A stretch of DNA of 64,000 nucleotides from contig VGZO01000011.1 in NCBI GenBank assembly GCA_016872555.1, positions 1 to 64,000 of the forward strand, read 5' to 3'. The stretch comes from Planctomycetota bacterium. Its GTDB lineage: Bacteria > Planctomycetota > Planctomycetia > Pirellulales > UBA1268. Below the pieces are notes generated by a model. It did not search any database and had not been told where the DNA came from. It saw only the letters and a list, made by a program, of their open reading frames with translations. The position numbers were made by a program, and so were the translations under genes. Positions 8,380 to 17,810 of this stretch are shown here, piece after piece. Within the stretch, counting starts at the first letter, position 1, and each line of letters starts with the position of its first letter.

Positions 8380-8837
8380 GACTGTCGATTCTCGAGCAGG
8401 AGCTCGCTGCCGACGCCGCCGTGATGGCGGAAGCGGCACGACTGGCGGCAGAACGACTGGCCGACGAACATCCCGGGCACCTGTCGGCCTGTGGGTACGA
8501 GCTCAACCGGTTATACAACGTGCTGGAGAAGAGCTTCGAACGGCTCTGCACGGCGTTCGAGAACCACTTCGAGAAATCGGGGGACTACCACGAGCGGCTG
8601 CTCGAACGGGTGTCGCTCGACCTTCCGGGAATCCGACCGCGGTTCGTGCCGGCCGATCACAGGTCACCGCTGCGCGAGCTGAAAAGTTTCCGGCACTTCT
8701 TCCGGCACGCCTACGAGGCGACCCTCAGAGGCGACCGCCTCGCGGAGCTTGTCGGTCACGCGCGGAGCGTGGCCGCGGCGTTTCCGGACTGGAGTCGCCG
8801 CTTCTGCGCGGCGATCCGCGCGGACCTGGGCCATTGA
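8367..8837 (+). CDS. hepT: HepT-like HEPN ribonuclease (putative toxin)
   Basis: A 156-residue all-helical protein with the segment FRHFFRHAY near residue 112. It contains RHFFRHAY, that is RX4HXY, the catalytic motif of HepT/HEPN RNases, including the Tyr that MntA modifies. The N-terminal helices (ILEQELAADAAVMAEAARLAAERL) and the ENHFEKSGDYHERLL region fit the HEPN dimer fold. The start codon lies inside the mntA-like gene (13-bp overlap), with the antitoxin first. Function as an mRNA or tRNA-cleaving toxin is inferred from the family, not shown. Confidence 0.75.
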   Translation: MDRIGLSILEQELAADAAVMAEAARLAAERLADEHPGHLSACGYELNRLYNVLEKSFERLCTAFENHFEKSGDYHERLLERVSLDLPGIRPRFVPADHRSPLRELKSFRHFFRHAYEATLRGDRLAELVGHARSVAAAFPDWSRRFCAAIRADLGH

Positions 8838-9025
8838 CTGTCGCGCGGTCGCCCCGCGCCGGCTCCCCGCACAGGACACCGGCGGGGCGGCGCTGCTCCG
8901 CCGGGGAGCCCCGCCCGCTGACGGCGCCGCCCTGGCACCCGCGGCGGGCAGGTATCATGGCCGCGACACCGGGACGGTCGCGCGGCTGCCGCGCACGGCC
9001 CTTTTCCCCCGAGGACTCGGTTGCG

Positions 9026-11740
9026 ATGCGCGTCTCTTCCCTCGCCGTGGTTGCCTGGCTGATGACCACCCTCGCCGCCGCGGCCCAGGCTCCCGCGCGC
9101 TACGAACAACCCGCCGAACGGATGCCGACCGCACCCCAGGCCAGCAGCGAGACGGCGCCGTTCGCCGTGCCGGCAGGGTTTACCGTCGAACGGCTGTTCG
9201 TCGTCCCCAAGGACGAATTGGGCAGTTGGGTCTGCCTCGGCACCGACGGCCAGGGGCGGCTCGTCGCCAGCGACCAGGGTGACAAGGGTCTGGTGCGGAT
9301 CACCCCCGCGCCCCTCGACGGCTCGCGGCCGACGGTCGTCGAGAAGATCCCCGTGCCGCTCAGCGGTGCCCAGGGGCTGCTGTGGGCGTTCGACAGCTTG
9401 TATGTCGTCTGCAATGGCGGGCCCGGCAGCGGCCTGTACCGGGTGCGCGACAGCGACGGCGACGACACCCTCGACGCGGTCGAGAAGCTCCGCGCGTTCG
9501 ACGGCGGCGGCGAGCATGGCCCGCACGCGATCCGCCTGTCGCCCGACGGCACGCGGCTGTTCATCGTCTGCGGCAACCATACGAAGGTGCCGTTCGAAAT
9601 GACCGATGTCACCCCGCCGCAGACCATGGGGGGCATCCGCCCCAACCAGCGCCGCGTCACGCTCCCGCGCGAGGCGAGCAGCCGGCTGCCCGCCAACTGG
9701 GACGAAGACGTCGTCATCCCGCGGATGTGGGATGCCAACGGCCACGCCACCGGGATCCTCGCGCCGGGTGGGTACGTCGTCAGCACCGACCGCGACGGCA
9801 AGGAGTGGGAAGTGTGGACGGCCGGCTATCGCAACGCCTACGACTTCGACTTCAACGCCGACGGCGAGATGTTCGTCTACGACTCCGACATGGAATGGGA
9901 CTTCGGCACGCCGTGGTACCGCCCGACGCGTGTCAGCCATGCCACCAGCGGCAGCGAATTCGGCTGGCGGAGCGGGTCGTCGAACTGGCCCGCCTGGTAT
10001 CCCGACAGCCTTCCAGCCGCCGTCGACATCGGCCCCGGTTCGCCGGTCGGGGTGACGTTCGGCACGGGGGCGAAGTTCCCGGCGGCGTACCAGAAGGCGC
10101 TGTTCATCTGCGACTGGACGTTCGGAACGATCTACACGATCCACCTCGAACCGCAGGGCTCAACCTACGCCGGGGTGAAGGAGGAATTTCTCTCGCGCAC
10201 GCCGCTGCCGCTGACCGACGTCACGATTCTCCGCGACGGGGCGATGTACTTCACCGTCGGCGGCCGTGGCGGGCAGTCGGAACTGTACCGCGTCAGCTAC
10301 GCCGGGCCCGAGCCGACGGCGCCGGTCGACGCGCGCGACCCTCGCGACGCCGACGCGCGCGCCCTGCGCCGCTCGCTCGAGGCGTTCCACCGGCCGGGCG
10401 ACGATGCGGCGGCGGTGGCGGCGGCCCTGCCCCACCTGGCCAGCCCCGACCGGTTCGTCCGCGCGGCGGCGCGCGTCGCGCTCGAGCACCGTCCGATCGG
10501 CCTCTGGCAGGGGAAGGTGCTCGGCGCCGCCGACGCGACGGCCGTGATCCAGGGGGCGATCGCGGTCGCCCGGCAGGCCGACCCGCCGGCGCAGCCCGCC
10601 GTCCTCGCCGCCCTCGACGCGCTCGACCCGGCCCGGCTCGTGACGGCGGACAAACTCGACCTGGCGCGGGCCTACGAATTGACGCTCGTGCGCCTGGGCG
10701 CCCCTGACGACGCGGCCGCGGCGCGGATCGCCGCCCGCCTCGGGCCGCTGTTCCCGTCGGGCGACTACGATCTCGACCGCCAGCTGGCCAGCGTCCTGGT
10801 GGCGGTCCGGGCGCCGGGGATCGTGGGCAAACTGGTGGCGGCGTTGGCGGCGCCGACCGGCTCGGCAGCGACCACCAACCTCGCGCCGCGCGAGGCCGAC
10901 CTGGATCGGCTCATCGAGCGCAACGCCTCCTACGGCGGCGCCGTCCGCTCGGCGCTCGAGAAGCGCAGCGATCTCCTCCAGATCCACTACGCCTACGTCC
11001 TCCGCGCGGCCGACGCGTCGGCCTGGACCACGGCCGACCGCAAGGGCTACTACGAATGGTTCGGCCGGGCACGGCAGTGGGCCGGCGGCAACAGCTTCCG
11101 GAAGTTCCTCACCAACATCGAGGCGGAGAGTCTGGCGCGACTGACTGAAAACGAGAAGCTGGCGCTCGAGACCCTCGGCGTCCGCAAGCCGTGGGTGGCC
11201 CCACCGCTGCCGGCGCCCGAGGGCCCGGGGCGGCAGTGGACCACCGCGGCGGTGCTCGCCGCCGCGTCCGACAAGCTCGACACCGGCCGCGATTTCGAGC
11301 ACGGCAAGCGTGCCTTCGCGGCGGCGCGGTGCATCGTCTGCCACCGCTTCGGCGAGGAGGGGGGCGCCACCGGGCCCGACCTCACCCAGGCCGCCGGCCG
11401 GTTCCAGGTCAAGGACCTCGTCGAGGCTCTCGTCGAGCCGAGCAAGGTGATCTCCGACCAGTACAAGGCGAGCATCGTGCTGACCGCCGACGGCAAGGCC
11501 TACACCGGCCGGATCGTCGCCGAGTCGGCCGACTCGCTGACGGTCGTCACCGATCCCGAGGACGCCACCAAGGCGGTCACGATCCCGCGCAGCGACGTCA
11601 CCGAGATCCAGACCTCGTCGCAGTCGCTGATGCCCAAGGGGCTCCTCGACACGCTCAACGAGGAGGAGGTGCTCGACCTGGTGGCCTACACGCTGTCGCG
11701 CGACAAGGGGAATGGTGGGCGGTTCAAGAAGAAGAAATGA
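9026..11740 (+). CDS. Secreted membrane-bound-dehydrogenase-like protein with C-terminal cytochrome c domain
   Basis: A 904-residue exported protein (signal peptide to about residue 22, ending AAAAQA). Residues about 45-420 form a beta-propeller-like dehydrogenase domain of the planctomycete/Verrucomicrobia type, with Asp-rich turns (RDSDGDDTLD, NADGEMFVYDSDMEWD). An alpha-helical HEAT-like section follows, and near residue 769 a c-type heme site CIVCHRFGEEGGATGPDL with the conserved tail LMPKGLLDTLNEEEVLDLVAYTLS. It is presumably a periplasmic redox enzyme acting on sugars or sugar-like substrates; the true substrate of this family is unknown. The C-terminus is poly-Lys (RFKKKK). ATG 9026 follows GAGGACTCGG, an acceptable ribosome site. 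Confidence 0.85.
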   Translation: MRVSSLAVVAWLMTTLAAAAQAPARYEQPAERMPTAPQASSETAPFAVPAGFTVERLFVVPKDELGSWVCLGTDGQGRLVASDQGDKGLVRITPAPLDGSRPTVVEKIPVPLSGAQGLLWAFDSLYVVCNGGPGSGLYRVRDSDGDDTLDAVEKLRAFDGGGEHGPHAIRLSPDGTRLFIVCGNHTKVPFEMTDVTPPQTMGGIRPNQRRVTLPREASSRLPANWDEDVVIPRMWDANGHATGILAPGGYVVSTDRDGKEWEVWTAGYRNAYDFDFNADGEMFVYDSDMEWDFGTPWYRPTRVSHATSGSEFGWRSGSSNWPAWYPDSLPAAVDIGPGSPVGVTFGTGAKFPAAYQKALFICDWTFGTIYTIHLEPQGSTYAGVKEEFLSRTPLPLTDVTILRDGAMYFTVGGRGGQSELYRVSYAGPEPTAPVDARDPRDADARALRRSLEAFHRPGDDAAAVAAALPHLASPDRFVRAAARVALEHRPIGLWQGKVLGAADATAVIQGAIAVARQADPPAQPAVLAALDALDPARLVTADKLDLARAYELTLVRLGAPDDAAAARIAARLGPLFPSGDYDLDRQLASVLVAVRAPGIVGKLVAALAAPTGSAATTNLAPREADLDRLIERNASYGGAVRSALEKRSDLLQIHYAYVLRAADASAWTTADRKGYYEWFGRARQWAGGNSFRKFLTNIEAESLARLTENEKLALETLGVRKPWVAPPLPAPEGPGRQWTTAAVLAAASDKLDTGRDFEHGKRAFAAARCIVCHRFGEEGGATGPDLTQAAGRFQVKDLVEALVEPSKVISDQYKASIVLTADGKAYTGRIVAESADSLTVVTDPEDATKAVTIPRSDVTEIQTSSQSLMPKGLLDTLNEEEVLDLVAYTLSRDKGNGGRFKKKK

Positions 11741-11960
11741 CGGTGACTTCCCGGGGCGTGCCCGGTCGGTGGATCGGCGGATGAAGCCTCGCTCGGGCTC
11801 GACAGAGGGGGGCGCCCCTCGCGCCTCTGCCCTCGCATCGACCCGCAGCACGGGGCGACGGGCCGATGCGAGGGCGACGGCGGAGGGGCTTCGCGGGTCC
11901 CTGGAACACGGTGGTCGTTCTGGCGTGGATCGTTTCGTCCGCGGACAAGCGGGATCAACC

Positions 11961-13892
11961 ATGCCCATTCGCACTGGCTCGCGGTCGTGGGCCGCGCTCG
12001 TGGTCGGCGTGGCGGCCGCGCTGGTCACGCCGGGCGCCGGTGCCGACGGTGGCGCGGGCGTCGACTTCGCCCACGAGGTCGTGCCGATCCTGCGGAAGCA
12101 CTGCGCGAAGTGCCACACCGGCAGCGCTCGGCAGGGGGGCTGGTCGTTCACCGACCGGGAGGTGGCGCTGGCCGGCGGTGATTCGGGGCAGCCGGCGATC
12201 GTCCCGGGCAAGCCGGCCGACAGCGAGCTATTCCTCCGGGTCACGAGCACCGATCCCGAGCTGCGGATGCCGAAGGAGGGTGAGGCGCTCCCCGCCGCCG
12301 CGGTCGACGTCCTGCGCCGCTGGATCGCCGACGGGGCCGCGTGGGAGGAGGGCTTCTCGTTCGGCGGAGCGGTGCACGAGGCGCCGCTCGAGCTCGTGCC
12401 GGTCGTGCTGCCGGAGCCGCACGACGGCCGCGTTCATCCGATCGACAGGCTCGTCGACGCCCGGCTGACTGCCGACGGGATCCCGATCCTGCCGCGCTGC
12501 GACGACGCCACGTTCATCCGCCGCGCCAGCCTCGACCTGGTCGGCCTGCTCCCCGAGCCCGCGGCCGTGGCGGCGTTCGTCGCCGACGCCGATCTCGGCA
12601 AGCGGGCGCGGCTGGTGCGCGACCTGCTCGCCGACGACCTCGCCCGGGCCGAGCACTGGATGACGTTCTGGAACGACCTGCTGCGCAACGACTACACCGG
12701 CACCGGGTTCATCACCGGCGGCCGGCGGCAGATCACCCCCTGGCTGCACCGGGCGCTGGTCGACAACATGCCGTTCGACCGGTTCGTCCGCGAGCTGGTC
12801 GCCCCCGGCGAGGAATCGCGCGGATTCGCCGACGGGATCGTGTGGCGCGGCACGGTGAACGCCAGCCAGACGGTGCCGATCCAGTTCGCCCAGAACGTGG
12901 GGCAGACGTTCTTGGGGATCAACCTCAAGTGCGCCAGCTGCCACGACAGCTTCGTCGACCGCTGGACGCTCAGGCAGACCTACGACCTGGCGGCGATCGT
13001 CTCCGCCGACCCCCTCGAACTGGAGCGCTGCGACGCCAAGACCGGCGCCGTGGCCACGCCGGCCTGGCCGTTTCCCGAGCTCGGCCAGGTCGATCCCGCC
13101 GCCCCGCCCGCCGAGCGCCGCCGGCAGCTGGCGGCGCTCCTCACCCTGCCCCGCAATGGCTGGCTGTCGCGGACGCTGGTCAACCGCCTCTGGCAGCGCC
13201 TCTTCGGCCGCGGCATCGTCCATCCGGTCGACAGTCTGCGCGCCAAGCCGTTCAGCCCCGAATTGCTCGACTGGCTCGCGGCCGACTTCGTCGCCGGGGG
13301 CTGGGACGTGCGCCACGTGCTCGAGACGATCTGCACGTCGGAGGCCTACGGCGCCGCCACGCCCCCGGTCGCCGGCCTCCCGGCCGCCGCCACGCCGTTC
13401 CGTGGGCCGCTGCCGCGGCGGCTGACCGCCGAGCAGTTCGTCGACGCCCTGTGGCAGCTCACCGGCGCCGCCCCCGACCGGCCCGATGCCGACGTGACCC
13501 GCCAGCGGCCCGATGCCTCGGCCCCGCTGCCGATGGTCCGGGCGGTGCTCGTCAAGTGCACGCCGCTGCAAACCGCGCTCGGCCGCCCCAACCGCGACCA
13601 GGTGGTTACCTCGCGCCCCGGCGACCTGTCGACGCTCGAAGCGATCCAACTGGCCAACGACCAGTCGCTCGCCGACATGCTCCGCAGCGGTGCCGGCCGG
13701 ATCCGCGCCGCGTGCGGCGACGACCCGGCGGCGATCGCCGACGCGATCTTCACCGCAGCGCTGGCGCGGCCCCCCTCGGCCGCCGAGTCGGTGGCGGTGC
13801 GCGACCTGCTCGGCACGGAACCGACCGACGCGTCGGTCGCCGACTGCCTGTGGTCGGTGATGATGCTGCCGGAGTTCCTGTTCGTGCGGTAG
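11961..13892 (+). CDS. Planctomycete cytochrome C (PSCyt1) - DUF1549 - DUF1553 protein
   Basis: A 643-residue protein with a signal peptide (to about GAGADG), a PSCyt1 c-type heme site CAKCHTGSARQGGW near residue 49, a DUF1549 domain with the second conserved KCASCHD motif near 324, and a DUF1553 domain (NRLWQRLFGRGIVHPVDSLRAKPFSPELLDWLA) reaching the usual terminal FLFVR. These proteins are nearly restricted to Planctomycetes and relatives and are usually coupled to a DUF1501 gene, thought to act in polysaccharide or glycan degradation. Here the DUF1501 gene lies 1.3 kb downstream, separated by an oppositely oriented hydrolase. ATG 11961 begins the signal peptide. Confidence 0.9.
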   Translation: MPIRTGSRSWAALVVGVAAALVTPGAGADGGAGVDFAHEVVPILRKHCAKCHTGSARQGGWSFTDREVALAGGDSGQPAIVPGKPADSELFLRVTSTDPELRMPKEGEALPAAAVDVLRRWIADGAAWEEGFSFGGAVHEAPLELVPVVLPEPHDGRVHPIDRLVDARLTADGIPILPRCDDATFIRRASLDLVGLLPEPAAVAAFVADADLGKRARLVRDLLADDLARAEHWMTFWNDLLRNDYTGTGFITGGRRQITPWLHRALVDNMPFDRFVRELVAPGEESRGFADGIVWRGTVNASQTVPIQFAQNVGQTFLGINLKCASCHDSFVDRWTLRQTYDLAAIVSADPLELERCDAKTGAVATPAWPFPELGQVDPAAPPAERRRQLAALLTLPRNGWLSRTLVNRLWQRLFGRGIVHPVDSLRAKPFSPELLDWLAADFVAGGWDVRHVLETICTSEAYGAATPPVAGLPAAATPFRGPLPRRLTAEQFVDALWQLTGAAPDRPDADVTRQRPDASAPLPMVRAVLVKCTPLQTALGRPNRDQVVTSRPGDLSTLEAIQLANDQSLADMLRSGAGRIRAACGDDPAAIADAIFTAALARPPSAAESVAVRDLLGTEPTDASVADCLWSVMMLPEFLFVR

Positions 13893-13939
13893 CGCGCTGT
13901 ACGAAGGCTCTCGTCGGCCCGGCCCGCGCGCGGGGAGCG

Positions 13940-14980
13940 TCAGTCGCCCGCCGGCCGGCCGGTGACGATCTCGACCACGCGCCAGTCGAGCCAGCGCGTG
14001 TCGGGGTCGGGCCCGCGCCGGCCGACGAAGCCGACGTGGCCGCCATGGTCGGTGGCCACGAGCCGGACGCAGTCGGGGTAGGCGACGCGGTCGGCCGCGA
14101 ACATCGAAAACGGCACGAGCGGATCGTCGCGCGACGTGATGATCGTCGTCGGGATCGCGATCGCGGGGATGAACCGCGCGGCGCTGGCGTGACGGTAGTA
14201 GTCGAGGGCATCGCGGCGGCCGATCGCCGGGGCGGTGAACCAGTCGTCGAACTCGCGCAGCGTCCGCGGGCGCGTCGGGTTGGTCGGCTTGACGGCGTCG
14301 GGGCGCGTCTCCCACCACGCCTCGAGGTGCTTGACGAGGACGCCGGTGAAGTGGCGGTCGTAGACCCGGTTGGCACGGCTGGCGATCGACTCGACGCCGG
14401 CGACCAGATCGATCGGCGGGTTGACGGCGATCGCCCGGCGCACCGCGACGGGCACGCGCGCCGGCGCCTCGCCGAGGTACTTGAGGAGGACGTTGCCCGA
14501 CAGCGAGACGCCGAACAGCGTCAGGTCGGGGTCGACACCCGTCGCCCCGCGGCAGCGCTCGACGACGGCGGCGACGACCGCCGCCAGATCGGGGGAGCAG
14601 CCGGCGTGGTAGGGCAACCGCGCCCAGGCCATGCCGGCGCCGCAGCCACGCATGTCCCAGCGGAAGACGCGGACGCCGCGGGCACCGAGCTTGGCGACGA
14701 GGCGCACGAGCAAGGGCGTGCGGTGATGGTCGGCCAGGCCGTGGGAGAGAAGGGCGACCTGGCCACCGGGCGCCCAACCGGCGGGGAGGTCGTCGTGGAG
14801 GGCCAGCGCGTCGCCGTCGGGCAATTCGACGCGGGACAGCGCCGCAGTGTGGGGCTGGTCAGGAGGGGGAAAGAACGTCGGCAGGATCGTCTGGGCGTGG
14901 CGATTGCGCAGCCACCAGGGGGGCGCGAAAGGGGGTTCGCCGCCGGGGGATGAGTCAGCGGGATGGTTACCGGGCGGCAT
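13940..14980 (-). CDS. YheT-family alpha/beta hydrolase
   Basis: A 346-residue alpha/beta hydrolase of the YheT/EMB8 type. It begins PPWWLRNRHAQTILPTF, the diagnostic N-terminal motif (N-x-H-x-Q-T), followed by SHGLADHHRTP for the oxyanion turn, the nucleophile elbow GVSLSGN, the acid in SRDDPLVPFS and the His in DHGGHVGF. Such enzymes are carboxylesterases on lipids or small esters. It stands alone and opposite to its neighbours, converging with the DUF1553 gene and diverging from the DUF1501 gene. Confidence 0.87.
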   Translation of the reverse strand: MPPGNHPADSSPGGEPPFAPPWWLRNRHAQTILPTFFPPPDQPHTAALSRVELPDGDALALHDDLPAGWAPGGQVALLSHGLADHHRTPLLVRLVAKLGARGVRVFRWDMRGCGAGMAWARLPYHAGCSPDLAAVVAAVVERCRGATGVDPDLTLFGVSLSGNVLLKYLGEAPARVPVAVRRAIAVNPPIDLVAGVESIASRANRVYDRHFTGVLVKHLEAWWETRPDAVKPTNPTRPRTLREFDDWFTAPAIGRRDALDYYRHASAARFIPAIAIPTTIITSRDDPLVPFSMFAADRVAYPDCVRLVATDHGGHVGFVGRRGPDPDTRWLDWRVVEIVTGRPAGD

Positions 14981-15131
14981 CGATCGGTGTCTTGCGGTGT
15001 CGGGCCACGACCGTGGTTTCAGGGGCCGTGCGGGGTCAAGCCTCGGCTCGGGATCTGCAGAGGGGGAAACGTGGGTGAAGCCGGTGAGTCGCGAGCGGGC
15101 CGATTCCGCGTCGGCCTCTCCCGGGATCAGA

Positions 15132-15144
15132 CTCTACAGTAGAG
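15132..15144. promoter_or_regulatory. Perfect palindrome CTCTAC-A-GTAGAG upstream of the DUF1501 gene
   Basis: A 13-bp perfect inverted repeat in the 230-bp region between the divergent YheT and DUF1501 genes, 65 bp before the DUF1501 start. It shares the core CTACAGTA with the palindrome before the ribonucleotide reductase gene. It could be an operator; no regulator is identified. Confidence 0.3.
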
Positions 15145-15209
15145 GATGTCGAGATGTGGGGTCCGGTGTGGACAGGCCGATCGCGAGACACCCCCCGGGA
15201 GACCGACCG

Positions 15210-16655
15210 ATGGCACGCCGTCCGAGCCGCGATCCGTCGCAGGCCGCTACGCGGCGCGAGTTCGTCGGCGCGCTGGCCGCCGCCGCCGGCGCGACGCTCG
15301 CGCTGCCCGAACCGCGCCGGCTGCTCGGCGCCGCACCGGTGCCGGCGGCCCGTGCCGACGCGATCATCGTCCTGTGGATGGCCGGCGGGATGGCCGCCCC
15401 CGACACGTTCGACCCGAAGCGCTACAAGCCGTTCGAGCCCGGTTTGGCGGTCGCCGACGTGATCAGCACGTTCCCGTCGATCCCCACGGCGATCGACGGC
15501 GTGCGGATCTGCCAAGGGCTCGGCGAGATCGCCTCGGTCCTCGACCGCGGCACGCTCGTCCGCTCCCACGTCCAGCCCGACCTGGGAAGCATCCTCCACT
15601 CGCGCCACCAGTACCACTGGCACACCGGCTACGTCCCGCCGCAGACGGTCGCCTGCCCGCACCTGGGCGCGTGGATGGCGCGCGTCCTCGGACCGCGCAA
15701 TGCCACCATGCCCCCGTTCGTCACCATCGGCCAGCGGCTCGAGGGGATCGGCGAGAACGAGGAGATCAAGGCGTTCACCACCGGTGGGTTCTTCGGCAGC
15801 GAATTCTCCCCGCTCAACCTCCCCTTCCCCGAGGAGGCGGCGCTGGCCGTGCGCCCCCCGCAGGGCATGGACGGCGACCGGTTCGCCGCCCGCGAGCGGC
15901 ACTTCAAGAAGCTCTTCGCCGCCTCACCCCGGCGCGAGTTCACCAGCGACTACCACCAGGAATCGCTCCTCCGCAGCGTCGACAACGCCCACCGTCTGCT
16001 GTCGTCGCGGGAGCGCGAGGCGTTCGACATCACGCTCGAGCCGAAAGAGGTCGTCGAGCGCTACGACACCGGCCGGTTCGGCCGCGGCTGCCTCCTCGCC
16101 CGGCGCCTCGTCGAGCAGGGGGCGCGATACGTCGAGGTGACGACCGAATACGTCCCGTTCCTCCACTGGGACACCCACGAGCGCGGCCACGAGACGGTGG
16201 CGCGGATGCACGGGGAGATCGATCGGCCGATCGCGGCGCTGGTCCGTGACCTCGAGGCCCGCGGCCTCCTCGACCGAACGCTGGTGGTGATCGCCAGTGA
16301 GTTCAGCCGCGACATGATCACCGAGGGGCGGCCCGGCTCGACGGCCACCGACCAGGCCAAGAGCCCCAAGGACTTCCTCCTCGAGCCGGCCCACTACGGC
16401 CAGCACCGCCACTTCACCGGCGGTTCGACGGTCGTCCTGTTCGGCGGCGGCGTGAAACGCGGCAGCGTCTACGGCCGGACCGCCGACGAGCGCCCCTGCC
16501 TGGCGGTCGAGAATCCGGTGACCATCGCCGATCTCCACGCCACGCTGTTTTCCGCGCTCGGCGTCGATCCCGCCACCGCCTTCGAGATCGAGGGGCGGCC
16601 GTTCTACGCCACCGAGGACGGCAAGGGGCGCCCCGTCGACGATCTGTTCGCCTGA
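15210..16655 (+). CDS. DUF1501 (sulfatase-like fold) secreted protein
   Basis: A 481-residue protein with a twin-arginine signal (TRREFVGALAAAAGATLAL), so probably Tat-exported. It contains DUF1501 hallmarks: VLWMAGGMAAPDTFDPK, GCLLARRLVEQGARYVEV, and a metal-site-like stretch LVVIASEFSRDMITEGRPG. The fold is related to alkaline phosphatase/sulfatase enzymes. Its usual partner, a PSCyt1-DUF1549-DUF1553 protein, is encoded at 11961-13892. The ending (ADERPCLAVENPVTIADLHATLFSALGVDP) matches the family. ATG 15210 follows CGGGAGACCGACCG, a reasonable ribosome site. Confidence 0.87.
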   Translation: MARRPSRDPSQAATRREFVGALAAAAGATLALPEPRRLLGAAPVPAARADAIIVLWMAGGMAAPDTFDPKRYKPFEPGLAVADVISTFPSIPTAIDGVRICQGLGEIASVLDRGTLVRSHVQPDLGSILHSRHQYHWHTGYVPPQTVACPHLGAWMARVLGPRNATMPPFVTIGQRLEGIGENEEIKAFTTGGFFGSEFSPLNLPFPEEAALAVRPPQGMDGDRFAARERHFKKLFAASPRREFTSDYHQESLLRSVDNAHRLLSSREREAFDITLEPKEVVERYDTGRFGRGCLLARRLVEQGARYVEVTTEYVPFLHWDTHERGHETVARMHGEIDRPIAALVRDLEARGLLDRTLVVIASEFSRDMITEGRPGSTATDQAKSPKDFLLEPAHYGQHRHFTGGSTVVLFGGGVKRGSVYGRTADERPCLAVENPVTIADLHATLFSALGVDPATAFEIEGRPFYATEDGKGRPVDDLFA

Positions 16656-16664
16656 CCGATCCGC

Positions 16665-17810
16665 TCAGGCGGCGCGGAGCCGTCCCGGCCGGCCGGCGGT
16701 GACGGCGGCGATGAGCCTGTCGCAGACGTCGTGGACGTCGGCGTCGGACAGGAGCGTGTGGGTCGGGAGCATCAGCCCGTCGCTTCCCAGCCGCGCCGTG
16801 ACCGGCAGTTCGCCGCCGCGCCGGGCATGGTCGACGCGGTACGGCGGCAGCGTGTGGATCGGCACGAACAGCGGCCGGGTCTCGACCCCCTCCGCCGCCA
16901 GGCGGCGGGCGACTCCGTCGCGGTCGATGCCCGGTGCCGGATCGACCAGCGCCGAGAACATCCACGGCGACGTCACCGCCCAGGGGGCGTCGGCGCGGAG
17001 CGTGATCCCCGCCACGCCACGGAGCCGCGACTCGTAGAGGGCGACGATCTCGCGGCGGCGGCCGACGATCGCCTCGCGGCGCTCCAGCTGCGCGCAGAGG
17101 ATCGCGGCGGCGACGTTGGTGAGGCGGTAGTTGAAGCCGACGATCGGAAAGTAGTAGCGGCGGCGTGGATCCATCCCCTGGCCGCGCAGCATCCGCAACC
17201 GCGTCGCCAGCGACCGGTCCTGGAACGTCACCGCCCCCCCCTCGCCGCAGGTCAGGACCTTGTTGCCGTAGAACGAGAAGGTCCCGATTCGTCCCAGGCT
17301 TCCCGTCGTCCGCCCCTTGTAGGTCGCGAACGTCGCCTCGGCCGCGTCCTCCACCACCCACAGCCCGTGGACCGCGGCGAGGTCGAGGAGCGGGTCCATG
17401 TCGGCCGGATGGCCGAGGAGGTGGACGGCGATGATCCCCTTCGTCCGCGGCGTGATCGCCTCCTCGACGCGCACCGGGTCGAGGCACCACGTCGACGGCT
17501 CGACGTCGACGAACACCGGCTCGGCGCCGCAGTAGCGGACCGCATTGGCGGTGGCGATGTAGGTCATCGACGGGACGATCACCTCGTCGCCGGGACCGAC
17601 GTTGAGCGCTTCGAGCGCCAGGTGGAGCGCCGTGGTGCCGTTGCTGACCCCGATCGCCTCGCCGCCGCCGCAGGCCGCGGCGAACTCGCGCTCGAAGCGG
17701 TCGAGGAACTCGCCGGTCGAGGAGATCCAGCGGCTGCGGATCGCCGCCAGCGCGTACTCCTCCTCGAGGGCCGACAGATCCGGTTCGGCGATCGCGATCC
17801 GCCCCTTCAT
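16665..17810 (-). CDS. DegT/DnrJ/EryC1/StrS-family PLP aminotransferase
   Basis: A 381-residue sugar aminotransferase. It shows VSNGTTALHLALEAL (phosphate-binding turn), EVIVPSMTYIATANAV, VVEDAAEA (Asp for the PLP pyridine), and the Schiff-base Lys in SFYGNK near residue 183, followed by TCGEGGAV. The C-terminal FVPIHTLPPY is typical. The family converts keto-sugar nucleotides to amino-sugars for surface glycans. Its start overlaps the stop of an acetyltransferase gene by 4 bp (ATGA), so the pair likely makes and N-acetylates an amino sugar. Confidence 0.9.
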   Translation of the reverse strand: MKGRIAIAEPDLSALEEEYALAAIRSRWISSTGEFLDRFEREFAAACGGGEAIGVSNGTTALHLALEALNVGPGDEVIVPSMTYIATANAVRYCGAEPVFVDVEPSTWCLDPVRVEEAITPRTKGIIAVHLLGHPADMDPLLDLAAVHGLWVVEDAAEATFATYKGRTTGSLGRIGTFSFYGNKVLTCGEGGAVTFQDRSLATRLRMLRGQGMDPRRRYYFPIVGFNYRLTNVAAAILCAQLERREAIVGRRREIVALYESRLRGVAGITLRADAPWAVTSPWMFSALVDPAPGIDRDGVARRLAAEGVETRPLFVPIHTLPPYRVDHARRGGELPVTARLGSDGLMLPTHTLLSDADVHDVCDRLIAAVTAGRPGRLRAA

